From positions 1 to 45,133 of the forward strand of contig JAFUHF010000067.1 in NCBI GenBank assembly GCA_017468985.1: DNA of 45,133 bases, in the 5' to 3' direction. Source of the stretch: Bacteroidaceae bacterium. GTDB taxonomy: Bacteria > Bacteroidota > Bacteroidia > Bacteroidales > Bacteroidaceae. A program made the translations under genes and the position numbers. Positions 12,001 through 19,047 of this stretch are shown piece by piece; position 1 is the first letter of the stretch; each line of letters starts with the position of its first letter. The notes under the pieces were generated by a model. That model was given only the letters and a program-made list of their open reading frames with translations. It had not been told where the DNA came from and made no database searches.

Positions 12001-15000
12001 ATATGGAGCAGGAGAGTCTGGAGAGCCGCGATGCTCGAACCATCATTCTGGACGGACTGCAAATCACTGGTGGATATGCCAACAACATCAACCCCGAACA
12101 TTCTCTGGAAGCTCGCGACAAGCCCGAAACGAGTGACGACCTGCAGCAGCTGACCGACGAGAGCGACGAGGCTTTCATGGAGCGCTGCAAGCGCCGAGCC
12201 ACGCAGCTCACCTACTTCCGCGGCGGCGGCATACTGGTGGACGGCAACTGGGACGACCACTTCCTGAGAAAGTCGTCGTTGCCCGAGGTGCTTGGTGTGC
12301 CCAAGCGCGACATTCCGCTCATCGTGACACATTGCGAATTCCAGAACAATATGGCTGGAAACGGCGGTGCCATCTACAGTAACGGAACCCTCTTCATCAT
12401 GAGTTCGCACTTTACGCAGAACCACAGCTCCGGCCCCATCAACGAAGACGACCGCAACTTCATCCCATGGACGGCAGGAGGAGCCATAGCTACGAACTAC
12501 GAGTGCAACGTGTGGAACTCCCTGTTCGACAACAACGAGGCGGAGCGCGGTTTGCCCATCTATGAAAGGGTGCAGAATGAAGCCGGCATCACCAACACCG
12601 AAGCCCGTCAGGGTAGCGGCGGTGTGATTTCGAGCTCCGAAACCAGCACCGTGCGTATGTCGAATTGCGACTTGGTGCGCAACAGGGCACAGCAGTTCCC
12701 TGCCATCTACAACTTCCTTGACAACTCCCTGCGCCAGTATGGCAGCTACGACCAGAGCGGCGAACCTACCTATCCTTATGGCCGTGGACGTCACTATGCC
12801 TTAAACACCATTTTCTGGGGCAACGACGTGCCCGACGACGTGAAGGACCTGGCTCCGGCATTGGCCGTGCCTCTGATCGGCGGCAAGACCGACCATCGTC
12901 GACGCGACATGGTGGCCAACTTCGGTCCCGACATGGACCAGGAAATGCTCTACTTCTGCGCCTACGAGCAGGGTAAGGCCCGTTATGCCTCGCTGCCTGT
13001 AGATCTTGCTGATCAGGAAAGTGCCAAGATGTCCGACATCGTAGATGCCTCCGGCAATAAGGTCACCATTACGGCGCTAAAGGATGGTAGCTTCTCGCGT
13101 GAGCGTGCCTTCGGCACTTATAAGCGCAACAGCGATGGCAACCTGGTAACCGGTACGGACAGTATCTATAACCACAATCAGCTGCTCAACTCCAACAACC
13201 TGGCTTCGGACGGACCATCGTTCGTGCAGCCGTCGATCGAAGCCGGTATTGCCGGATACATGCAGAATGCCGACTGGCTCGTAGACCGTCTGAACGTATT
13301 GATAGACAATGGCTGGAGCTACCTGGAGCAAGAGGTGACGCAGCCCTCGCTGACCTCCACCAAGCTGATCACCAACTTTTTCAGCAAAGACGGAACCTCC
13401 ATCTATGCCAATGGCAACATGACGGAGCTTGACGAGGCCGACGGAACAGCCGACGGCAAGCTGAAGACAAAGTCGGGCGGCGTGGAAACCACGTTCAACC
13501 TGATTGACTCCCCAGCCACCAACAGCTCTACGGACGGACTGAAGGGCAACGGCTTCTACAACCAGCATTCGGGCGGAGAGAGCAGAGCAACCTATAACCG
13601 ATTCAAGAGCTTGGGCTTCAGTGACCTGCTGCCTATGGCTGATGAAAGCTACATGACCTATACCCGTGAGAACGAAATAGGCACTTACGACATGCGCCGT
13701 ATTTCCACCTATCCCAAGATGGGGCAGCAGCACGTGTTTATCGACATTGGCGTGTACGAATACCAGTATGTGCAGCTTAATCCGTTAGGCAACGAAACGG
13801 ACGTGATCTGGGTAGGACCCAGCGAGCGTGGTACGCACGACGGAAGCACGAGCGCCAACGCTACGACGAACCTTCAGGATGCCATCGAAATACTGCTGCT
13901 GAGCCGCAACGGCCACGACAAGGTGGTGAAACTCATTGGCGGAAAGAATCCTGACGGCACGGAATATGAATACAGTCCTTTGCGTGTATCGTCAAACAAC
14001 AAACTGGCGTTCTTCGTGAAAATGCCGCGTTCCGACGACGGTGTGAGCCTGACGGGCGGTATTGCTTCGAGTGAAGACGCCCGAGGCATCAAGAGCCTGA
14101 CCATCCGCGGAGGCTACAGCGACAATACGAACGACCATACCACTGACGGTGAAGCCGTGCGCGATGCCGAACTGTTTCCGTCGCGCATCGTGATGAAGCC
14201 CATCAGCAGCAACACCACACTGGACCAGATGGACCATCTCTTCATCGTGGAAGATGCGCAGCAAAAGGAAACCTACGGCACGATGGTGTCTAACCGCGTA
14301 ACGAAGTTTGGGAACGCTCCCGTGCCCATCATCGTGGAGGGCTTGAAGTTCATCAATACCTACGCCAGCAACGTGGACGAAAAGGGTGGCGCTGCCATCT
14401 ACTACGAAACGCAGAATTTCTGGGAAAGCGAAAGCTCGCTGGGTGGCGGTGTGCTGAAACCCTTGGAGAGCGGTGAAGCTAAGTTTACGGTGAAGAACTG
14501 CGAATTTACGCTGAACGGAGCCAGTGCGGACGTATCGGCCGTGGCCATTGAAGAAGGTGGCGGCGAGGCATTGGTGGTGAATTCGCTGTTCCATAGCAAC
14601 ACGGGTGCGCCCATAGTGGGCAAGAATACGAAGGTGGTGAACTCCACGTTTGCCCTGAACGGCGGCCACCTGACGCTGAGCGATGCGGTAGAAACCTATG
14701 CCGGTGGTACCACCTCGGGAACTTCGCTCTACTCCGAGCTCCAAAACTCCATCATCTGGAAGGACAACGGCGGCACAGGCACGCAATTCGAAGGCGTGAC
14801 CGTAGACGCCAAGAAGCGCGTAACGCACAACGCCGTTTCGGGTGAAACGTTTACCGACGAGGAAGATGACTATCGCAACATCAGCCTGAGCGACGTGAAT
14901 ACCGATATCTTCAGGGGCCCCAACTTTGTGGACCCGAAGGAAACCTTTGCCGCTGGCATGACCGACAAGGAGAAGCAGGCTCAGATGCTGACGCGCGACT

Positions 15001-18000
15001 TCCACGTGAATCCTTCGGCCCGTATCATCAATGGCGCCGACATTGCCACCTACAAGAAGCTGGTGCCTTACTTCCCCTCATATCCCAAATATGAGAACAA
15101 CTATCCCGACACGGAAAAGCAGGGAACCTATTCAGAGGTGCGCACCGTGAAGGACATTCATGACAACGACCTCAGCTACTACTTCCACTCTGCCCAGCGT
15201 GGCGACATGCAGACGCTCGCCGACGAATACCTGAAAGGCATTGCCACTTACGAAAAGAACGGCTTGACCTTGAACGATTACACCGAATATGAGCTGTCGG
15301 GCAAGGCGCGCTGGCAGGCCGACGGCATGGAGCGCGGAGCCTACGAGAGTACGGCGCGCTTTGAGCGTGTGCTCTACGTCTATGGCGAAGGCTACAACGA
15401 CAAGAACGGCGTGGACTGGGAGAATGCCTATCCCATCTCGAACATACAGAGTGCCATTGACATGGCCAGCATCTATTCCGCCACCCATGAGGATGCTCAC
15501 GGTGAGCACGAACGGGCTTACGTATTCGTGAAGGGCGACAATGCCACGGCTGGCGGCGTGACGCTGCGAGACGGTGTGTCAGTGTATGGCAGTGTGCCGC
15601 GCGCCGACTTCAGCGAAGAGGCTAAGAAGGACATTGACGACAATAACGACGAGATCATGGACCGCTACAGCGACGCTTCGCTCATGGCTTACATCAACAA
15701 GGTGAAGGCAGTGCGCGGCGGTGTGGCCACGCGAGGTGCCACGGTGAGCATCGTGCCCTCCGTGAAGTCCGACGTGAATGATACGGAATTCAAGACCGGT
15801 TTCCTGCTCGATGGCTTCAAGATTACGGCCAGCGGTGAGCAGATAGAACCCGTGGTGCAGCTCACGCAGAAAGGAAGCATAGTGGCCGGAAGCATAGTTT
15901 CAGACATTACGATGGCCGTGGGACAACCCGTGGTGAAGATTGACAAGGGACTGCTTTACAACACGCTGCTCTATGGTAACACGGCCGATGCCGTGGTGAA
16001 CGTAGGGGCAAATGGCCGCGTGCTGAACTGTACGGCCGTGGCTGCCCATGACGGCGAACTGGCCATCAAGGGAACAACGGCAGGAAGCGTGGTGAATACG
16101 GTGACCTACAACGAAGCCACATCGATGCTGGCACGCGAGGGCGAAGGCGTGTTTACGCAGTGCAATACCAAGACCAGTGCACCCTTCGCTCCCTATCTGC
16201 GCGAAGGCAATGCCTATACGCAGACGCTGCCCACGTATCTGACCAGCCATGCTCCGTACTACTACCAGCTGCACGAAGCATCGGCCGCCATCAACGGTGG
16301 AAACAACAACGCCAAGTCGCTGGCCACGCTGAGCGATTGGACGGAGTGGTTCGACTTTGACCATGACCGCGATCTGCTGGGCAATCCCAGAAAGCTGGGC
16401 GGAACGGTGGACCTCGGAGCCTTTGAAACTTGGAAGGTGGCCGACGAAAAGGCCGTGGAAGCTACGAATGTGACGAATACGGCCAACGAAGTGAATGGCA
16501 GTGGCGACGTGACGAAGTATGCCTACGTGGACAACTATGGTGGCCATCTCTATCCGCATGACGGCAGCGTGGTCTACATCGGGAAGGAGGCCAACCTGGT
16601 GCTCCATGCCGACGACAAGATGACGGTGCGCCCGGGCTACCTGCTGGTGAAGGAAGGCGGTTCGCTCTACGGCCAGGGCAACACGGTACAGGCTGGCTAT
16701 GTGGCTGTGGAGAAACAGCCGGCAGTGGGCGAACAGTATCGCCTCGTGAGTTTGCCATACGCCCACGATTTGCAGAATGCCATCTCCGTAAGCTACGACG
16801 AGGAAAGCGATGCCTTGACAGAGGTGAACGTGAAGGATGACTTTGCATCTCCTTATATATATAACGGTAGTACGACAGACGGCCGCGCAGGCTGGCGCTA
16901 CAACTTCCAGGAGGAGAACTCCACCTGCTGGCAATCAGCTGCGACGAGTCGCGAAGCCTTGGTGGGCTGGCTCATGGAGCGCAACGATGCCGCAACGGCC
17001 GACACGAAGCCCGTTCGCCTCACCGGATGGGGAGCCAGTCAGGGCGTATATGCCTACGAAGAAAACGGTGACGCCAAGACGGTGACGCTGACGCAATATA
17101 ACCAGACCGAGATCAACGGCAGTACGGGACAGCCAGAGTTTACCAAGCTGGAAGACATGGGCTGGAACCTCAGAGGTCTGCCCTTCCTGATCAGCCAGTA
17201 TGAAACGTCGCCTGTGGACGACCACACCTATCAGATGCAAGTGCCGCACGTGATCTACACCATGGGTGGCGACGGTACCTATGAGAAGATGGCAGACAAG
17301 ATCTACTCCGCCCAGTCGTGGGACAGCGGAGCTACGCTCACGTTGGGTGAAGGCTTCTTTACGCAGACGGCCATCATCGGCGATGCAGAAACCCTGACCT
17401 TCAAGGTGCCGCTTTACGGCGCAGCCGTGACAGCCCCCTCGAAGCCCTACGTGGGTCTACGCAGCGTGGACGGCGAAGCCGACGTGGTGGAGATACGTCC
17501 CGTGGTGGGAGCCGACAAGGATATGGAATTTGACATGGGCCGTGACGGTGTGAAGTGGCAATCGTTCAGCGAAGGGCCGACGCTCTATGTGCAGAATGCC
17601 GCTGAAACCGCCCTCTCGCTCGTGGCCGAAGCTCCTACGGAGACAGAGATACCGTTGGGTTACGGCGTGGCGAAGGAAGGAATGTACACCATAGAATTGC
17701 CCGACAAGGATGCCTATAGTGACGTGAATGGCGTATGGCTCACCGACCACGAAACGGGCGCTGTGACCAACCTGCAACAGCAGGCTTACCAGATGAAGGT
17801 GAGCAGCGCCGGCCAAAACAGCCGCCGCCTCACCATCCGCTTCGGCGGTGGGCGGCCGGAGAAGGCCACGGAAGGCAGTGCGCCCTACCGCATCTATGCC
17901 GTAGGAACCACGCTTCACATCGAAGGACTGAAAGATGGAGACCACGTGCGCATCTACACCACGGGCGGAGCTATCGTTGACAGCCACGAGGCAGACGCCT

Positions 18001-18083
18001 CCCATTACAAGAAGAACGTGCAGCCCACGGCCATCTATATAGTGAGAATCAACAATTATACGAAGTCCATCAGAGTGAAGTGA
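3006..18083 (+). CDS. Giant secreted beta-helix protein with seven modules and T9SS-like C-terminus
   Basis: 5025 residues. A Sec signal peptide (cleavage near SLA28) precedes seven modules. Each opens with a YVxxxG...G.SW..A...LQ.AI-type motif, at about residues 37, 623, 1148, 2199, 2756, 3599 and 4121. Most close with a GA.E-type motif, for example DIGAYEY, DIGVYEY, RGAYES and DLGAFE (about residue 4469). Between them are glycine-rich coils such as GYGGGVYM and LRGGGVYMDGGG, with N..A..GGG rungs typical of right-handed parallel beta-helices. Module 3 is enlarged by an A+T-richer insert (see separate entry). Residues 4470-4940 form a non-helical region. The last ~75 residues (LHIEGLKDGDHVRIYTTGG, then YIVRINNYTKSIRVK) look like a type A T9SS sorting domain. 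It follows two fimbrial lipoprotein genes at 8 bp. A surface adhesin or fimbrial tip is the likeliest role. A polysaccharide lyase or hydrolase is possible, since many beta-helices are enzymes, but no catalytic residues were identified. Confidence 0.85.
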   Translation: MNHGNLHHAIRLLVFSLMLCMGWTESLADDVQTYEVMYVDQENGAFANGGTSWSDAKNNLQTAIDELYDKIKTEGATTVGYVFVAKGTYTPTRRSTDESDGSMFNTSFRIPERIYVFGGFNGDETADAPQNLPGKRIMARINDAGEEVRAVTYDEEQAFIAQDNIDGAVRRWNFYYKTILSGNHSVVTTSFTYEPSRGLYHTTFPLNSYHVVWFGTNGEIGDTGHYQPLENEAAIDGCTIQEGNASSRVTSGHDHTGYGGGVYMVGNSLLRNCVVERCAATLRGGGVYMDGGGTMERCYVHTCQASGIGVVQGYGGAVCIDYLGSVQHSYILQSAARIGGGLAICHVLSEYPFALVGDGKQASMYEPHAIATLIANCTSNAEGGGVYLDEGGTLNHCTVVKNKCTGPDVVYYGRRHGRTGGIYVRNCGTIYNSVAWGNESPVNNDVQFGCSKTSDDASYKIEIYHSAFSKHDITDWSNTRKTNVVSLTNANYPTANDYVGNFPMFYHPTDTIVVAGGENISAGIMHYNGVVRPDEVEPGQPYQKVYNWHPIAASALRMKAVQVTSAISGIADEISHAHTTIDVVGRQFEAISSCGALAHSYRTIQAVLLPSLETTDAAGTLIPTIFVDPQRSVYGTDNSDDVTGYEDDQAVGQSWTHPAGNLPDAIKFFKDRIGQKVALQSDGSVEYQYTFREGELFNADGTAATSLTHDYVQVCVKEGTFNTAGTGSYIGSQARTASIRPASNMRLYGGFSSSFTGQTIDGRNQRTTPTRVNANVLGDTYENNAAHVFALVNVKNVVVDGFRLSSGNANLSADSYAPEGTEITFGGGVLVNNSTIAQDARINMTGNILRNSVISNCSAPRGAAIYVNGQYPRADGNRCAAELTVVNTIMRNSTAGDMRHPDGTPWADRYTVEKTEGGVVTANGNAHIWLRNCDIVNNCGYALKSTADNSDGTYGKLEIYNSIIFSNGLKIASDRRTLSDDGSVSCLWTENITGNYLYTDYDADGGQRPSHLGSDVKYFNLLTRNKNGVNGDCETNPKAVTTATNYDDIKMLRYPYFINPSRNVGHSTGADQPMYGGVVNYEPLNMNPLVNGANDDMESGSDIISTGSSLAQRSKTISYDSGLRSRIYGGAPDAGAIENTRLPKVGAVIYVTPDGAGKRDGSSWSNAIAGNTIYALNGAAAAGTDALDEANGTTRIINATGDGTATTGAANGVLTTDWRYCGGFAESYMSGKTLGGKTQTTVTKTWTTESNVYTGGSEDRTDILNESYAESSAVKETQAGSEDGSFTKGWQADTRFPYGELSGNSRSFWRSKGNSSPVPEWWSKATFNKNDVVSNPNDASETVTGLLPEGTLPNDQGQTFLEYITAADTPESDRVIIKNERTENYVGGLQYAVELATAYNKQGSTEPRIEGVEAKQVWVSNGKYTDYKGFIMRDNTVVMGSFPAVKDGVVLTPGETERQALMSDPDEVVDIPKALMAADLNPVDYETILQISDVNPRLSNIALNTAAVNSWDNDYKIVEATNTTKFEYKAHNITHYYKWVDEGENNVSSLYVQNSKDNKTDRLNQNGYKVSIFGTASGNIDNWHLWIPEQNSAYRIGAYTDNGGTIYDADNNRVDSHSGNRFHLRDGSLTGLELWQTMKNVEAGKYRLTIDVGAFYYDDYTNKNNNTGNVNTGVTIYVIDADGNVVYQEDNVFYYTGRNNMKRLTVTFEQPESEKGELTVKIVVGHGRDKDNNEIDDDSSVAFANNPYRRELNVGYVYLYKVVESQYVVDESKGGGSGTVEQTVNKADVTKEADIVETKTSYIASKERQILRKRVLQMPDVTNPVWTLGGYLGDPSTNETAQMGNNDFLSHSERMAAGSGREANDVDSRRAPDPNYQTYDNVVWDGFTIRHGFLYNLCLVHGGGAGVSMYEGAHLRNCVIIDNFSGGKRNKGGGVFVDGATATIEGCFIISNTSTHGAKNEQGQIFGGGLFLYEGTCFNTLIANNYAHGFGGGLGLCVGKFYNNTLSYNTSGNRNGGLRIADKARSSILMANSIIYGNDGAAISMTSTATFSPFIHCYVQSVDSISNGGILNAIRSASERKGGVGVGNTFLNGPDYGGMLSKENTPFEKDIDAAGNYTGEAKTYNDFRLRIMESNAGCINTGADEGMLGISLPNNDVAFAERVQDCKIDIGAYEYDGSKDIEPQLIRRIDEDGRLVREAIFYVNQNGTGTATAASPEEAACVSKLQLVFDAAGRWKYAARHLGATGSILTNFNADENLMLSKELNQGIGIKAADNVTMPDGTVLGDITMDSLKTFTVIVKMAGDYTQTKTNFSYSPTHVPLKLTDVEENLLEYSLTIPHGVQVKGGYSAEEVKVTTNGTTVTVPAYDESSRDVIGYPTRLSGKVSNASTGATGQVFHVVTFTNHLFRPGMERSLYKNSDDETLLYTLKELSDADVVGADSARHRAVLDGLFIIDGDANGTDEDFRRGGAAVVPSYAHVKNCIIKDNTATRYGGGLYLQPGALVSGSIIKDNSAQYGGGLYVEAPSVSAKNSEQTDDEYQKAQRVAVEQQYTRIYTSTVVFNDATVSGGGIYFDSSYPNLLCNSSAFWQNTANDFANVAGNFNAQTNSKNENIYAFTCCGVESRRMPGVNNLLLPVIDGEGVRWDHHDRFEDGLLSGTILYVPITLSSILARSGMTYDAYETVMKEYPTMELRDVAGLARMEQNKEQQISWDNTGGDVVISPVSFKKVKKKNDFIEMGARVLNKSFEVQVDASNVMRRIFVAKTESLPEPAALELLQENESTEPVALMYKQMGSSFANPFHRLGDAFEYIKAVRSYEGLKDTYKDVRFEVFVGEGEFRPFHDAYGQQGSARTNTFVIPEAVTVVGGVDNTIKTAGDNHTYCQAGYGESDDADVQVPITINGVDRGVMTLYAAKTQTIRDKREVYDYNGNNVYEPWELKKLSKVMGDAVDANSAGSTNIYHLITIMSDKERVGELPTRKDNGGNVLESLSSETTQAKLLANMEQESLESRDARTIILDGLQITGGYANNINPEHSLEARDKPETSDDLQQLTDESDEAFMERCKRRATQLTYFRGGGILVDGNWDDHFLRKSSLPEVLGVPKRDIPLIVTHCEFQNNMAGNGGAIYSNGTLFIMSSHFTQNHSSGPINEDDRNFIPWTAGGAIATNYECNVWNSLFDNNEAERGLPIYERVQNEAGITNTEARQGSGGVISSSETSTVRMSNCDLVRNRAQQFPAIYNFLDNSLRQYGSYDQSGEPTYPYGRGRHYALNTIFWGNDVPDDVKDLAPALAVPLIGGKTDHRRRDMVANFGPDMDQEMLYFCAYEQGKARYASLPVDLADQESAKMSDIVDASGNKVTITALKDGSFSRERAFGTYKRNSDGNLVTGTDSIYNHNQLLNSNNLASDGPSFVQPSIEAGIAGYMQNADWLVDRLNVLIDNGWSYLEQEVTQPSLTSTKLITNFFSKDGTSIYANGNMTELDEADGTADGKLKTKSGGVETTFNLIDSPATNSSTDGLKGNGFYNQHSGGESRATYNRFKSLGFSDLLPMADESYMTYTRENEIGTYDMRRISTYPKMGQQHVFIDIGVYEYQYVQLNPLGNETDVIWVGPSERGTHDGSTSANATTNLQDAIEILLLSRNGHDKVVKLIGGKNPDGTEYEYSPLRVSSNNKLAFFVKMPRSDDGVSLTGGIASSEDARGIKSLTIRGGYSDNTNDHTTDGEAVRDAELFPSRIVMKPISSNTTLDQMDHLFIVEDAQQKETYGTMVSNRVTKFGNAPVPIIVEGLKFINTYASNVDEKGGAAIYYETQNFWESESSLGGGVLKPLESGEAKFTVKNCEFTLNGASADVSAVAIEEGGGEALVVNSLFHSNTGAPIVGKNTKVVNSTFALNGGHLTLSDAVETYAGGTTSGTSLYSELQNSIIWKDNGGTGTQFEGVTVDAKKRVTHNAVSGETFTDEEDDYRNISLSDVNTDIFRGPNFVDPKETFAAGMTDKEKQAQMLTRDFHVNPSARIINGADIATYKKLVPYFPSYPKYENNYPDTEKQGTYSEVRTVKDIHDNDLSYYFHSAQRGDMQTLADEYLKGIATYEKNGLTLNDYTEYELSGKARWQADGMERGAYESTARFERVLYVYGEGYNDKNGVDWENAYPISNIQSAIDMASIYSATHEDAHGEHERAYVFVKGDNATAGGVTLRDGVSVYGSVPRADFSEEAKKDIDDNNDEIMDRYSDASLMAYINKVKAVRGGVATRGATVSIVPSVKSDVNDTEFKTGFLLDGFKITASGEQIEPVVQLTQKGSIVAGSIVSDITMAVGQPVVKIDKGLLYNTLLYGNTADAVVNVGANGRVLNCTAVAAHDGELAIKGTTAGSVVNTVTYNEATSMLAREGEGVFTQCNTKTSAPFAPYLREGNAYTQTLPTYLTSHAPYYYQLHEASAAINGGNNNAKSLATLSDWTEWFDFDHDRDLLGNPRKLGGTVDLGAFETWKVADEKAVEATNVTNTANEVNGSGDVTKYAYVDNYGGHLYPHDGSVVYIGKEANLVLHADDKMTVRPGYLLVKEGGSLYGQGNTVQAGYVAVEKQPAVGEQYRLVSLPYAHDLQNAISVSYDEESDALTEVNVKDDFASPYIYNGSTTDGRAGWRYNFQEENSTCWQSAATSREALVGWLMERNDAATADTKPVRLTGWGASQGVYAYEENGDAKTVTLTQYNQTEINGSTGQPEFTKLEDMGWNLRGLPFLISQYETSPVDDHTYQMQVPHVIYTMGGDGTYEKMADKIYSAQSWDSGATLTLGEGFFTQTAIIGDAETLTFKVPLYGAAVTAPSKPYVGLRSVDGEADVVEIRPVVGADKDMEFDMGRDGVKWQSFSEGPTLYVQNAAETALSLVAEAPTETEIPLGYGVAKEGMYTIELPDKDAYSDVNGVWLTDHETGAVTNLQQQAYQMKVSSAGQNSRRLTIRFGGGRPEKATEGSAPYRIYAVGTTLHIEGLKDGDHVRIYTTGGAIVDSHEADASHYKKNVQPTAIYIVRINNYTKSIRVK
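6660..8350 (+). other. A+T-richer insert within the giant gene, with possible carbohydrate-binding domain
   Basis: This stretch encodes about residues 1219-1782 of the giant protein. Composition drops sharply: 40% G+C in the line 7741-7800 against 68% in 5281-5340. It lacks the GGGVY-type rungs. Around residues 1578-1770 it reads as a jelly-roll-like domain (NIDNWHLWIPEQ, then GKYRLTIDVGAFYYDD, then ELTVKIVVGHG) that resembles galactose-binding or CBM-like modules. The beta-helix resumes near VWDGFTIRHGFLYN (about 8650). The boundaries are approximate and the domain call is an impression from strand pattern, not an alignment. Confidence 0.5.
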
Positions 18084-18095
18084 GCATCGAGTGGA

Positions 18096-18137
18096 TTCTC
18101 AATGCATCATTCACAATGCACGATGCATAATTGAGAA
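18096..18137. repeat. Imperfect hairpin downstream of the giant gene
   Basis: TTCTCAAT-GCATC (18096-18108) pairs with GATGC (18122-18126) and ATTGAGAA (18130-18137), with a 13-nt loop and a 3-nt bulge. Together with the terminator that follows, it would leave a doubly structured 3' end on the giant mRNA. The ATGCATNATTNNNNATGCA content is low-complexity and may be an ordinary intergenic repeat. Confidence 0.45.
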
Positions 18138-18164
18138 ATTCAGATAATACCTCAGACAGCATTC

Positions 18165-18204
18165 CTCCAGGCTTTTTCCGTGAATAAAAAGCCTGGAGTT
18201 TTTT
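18165..18204 (+). terminator. Rho-independent terminator of the fimbrial/giant operon
   Basis: A perfect 13-bp stem, CTCCAGGCTTTTT (18165-18177) with AAAAAGCCTGGAG (18186-18198), has an 8-nt loop and is followed by six T (18199-18204). It lies 82 bp after the stop codon of the giant gene and points in the same direction, so it should end that transcript. Confidence 0.92.
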
Positions 18205-18253
18205 GTATTCAGTTAGAGACGAAAGCCTTGTGAAATGACAGGTATCTGTAAAA

Positions 18254-18302
18254 GTGCCGTAGGCACGGCAGAAGAGTTGCTCGCGCCATATTGTTCCTAT
18301 GG
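18254..18302. repeat. REP-like palindromes GTGCC-GTA-GGCAC and CCATA...TATGG
   Basis: GTGCC (18254-18258) pairs with GGCAC (18262-18266) across a 3-nt loop. CCATA (18286-18290) pairs with TATGG (18298-18302). Short palindromes of this kind recur in Bacteroidota intergenic DNA. Naming it REP-like is inference from form. Confidence 0.45.
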
Positions 18303-18337
18303 CATGTTTTCTCGGGTATCAATAAGTTCGAGCAAAT

Positions 18338-18690
18338 CCGTTGACGGTTTTGCACTCATGCGAACTTTTTGAAGCTTTTTCTTCGACGGTTTTGGGCCAT
18401 TCCGAACGGCACGGAGTTTTTTCTTCGATGGTTTTGCTCCATTCCGAACGGCACGGAGTTTTTCCTTCGACGGTTTTGCTCCATTCCGAACGGCGCGAAG
18501 CTTTTCCTTCGACGGTTTTGCTCCATTCCGAACGGCGCGGAGTTTTTCCTTCGACGGTTTTGCCCATTCCGAACGGCGCGAAGCTTTTCCTTCGACGGTT
18601 TTGCCCATTCCGGACGGCGCGAAGCTTTTCCTTCGACGGTTTTGCCCATACCGAACGGCGCGAAGCTTTTCCTTCGACGGTTTTGGACCA
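18338..18690. repeat. Minisatellite array 1 (41-42-bp units)
   Basis: There are eight units starting at 18371, 18413, 18455, 18497, 18539, 18580, 18621 and 18662 (the last partial), preceded by a degenerate copy from about 18338. The first four units are 42 bp. The next three are 41 bp after loss of one base in the GCTCCATT / GCCCATT segment. Each has a GAAGC or GGAGT start, then TTTTCCTTCGACGG, then CCATTCCGAACGG. Open frames across it on both strands merely reflect the near-multiple-of-three period. Length changes between units break every frame and no start signal is seen, so I do not call a gene. It sits between the terminator and the convergent priA gene. Confidence 0.9.
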
Positions 18691-18779
18691 ATGGGTGAGG
18701 CATAATACTAAATGCACAAATGACTGATATGTTGCATTTTCTATACTTGCTACATTGTAAATTCTCTTGCGTATTTCTG

Positions 18780-18940
18780 CAACGCCTCCAGCGTTGACAT
18801 TGGGGAGGTTGCCAGAAACAGAGGTTGCGCGAAGTGCAACACCTGGCTGAAATCTGTAAGGCCTCCGGCCTTTTCCTCAGCCCCTGAAAAAAGTAGAAAA
18901 GCCTGCAAGGCTTTCAGTATTCAGGCAGGGGTAACGCCCC
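18780..18940. repeat. Cluster of five short palindromes (REP-like)
   Basis: Consecutive small hairpins lie head to tail: CAACGC/GCGTTG (18780-18796), GTTGC/GCAAC (18824-18840), AAGGCC/GGCCTT (18858-18872), AAAGCCT/AGGCTTT (18898-18914) and GGGG/CCCC (18928-18940). Loops are 3-7 nt. Such clusters are typical of REP-type elements and can also act as bidirectional terminators between convergent genes. The rest of 18691-19047 shows no gene. Confidence 0.55.
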
Positions 18941-19047
18941 GGTGACGAATGACAGATCGCTGACAAGCAATCCTGAAGGGATGGCAGAGCAAGCGAACTG
19001 CAGCGGTGCATTCTGCAAAGATGAATACTGCGTGGGAATAATGGAGG

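Noticed and set aside
10521..12794. 757-residue minus-strand open frame inside the giant gene
   Set aside because: Shadow of the high-G+C coding strand. Composition is His/Val/Gly-rich without domains, while the plus strand carries clear beta-helix motifs.
18371..18690. CRISPR array
   Set aside because: Units are contiguous with no variable spacers, and no cas genes are present.
18297..18727. Open frames on both strands across minisatellite 1, encoding KPSKEKLRAVRNG-like repeats
   Set aside because: They arise from the 42-bp period. Units of 41 bp shift the frame, no ribosome site exists, and several frames are equally open.
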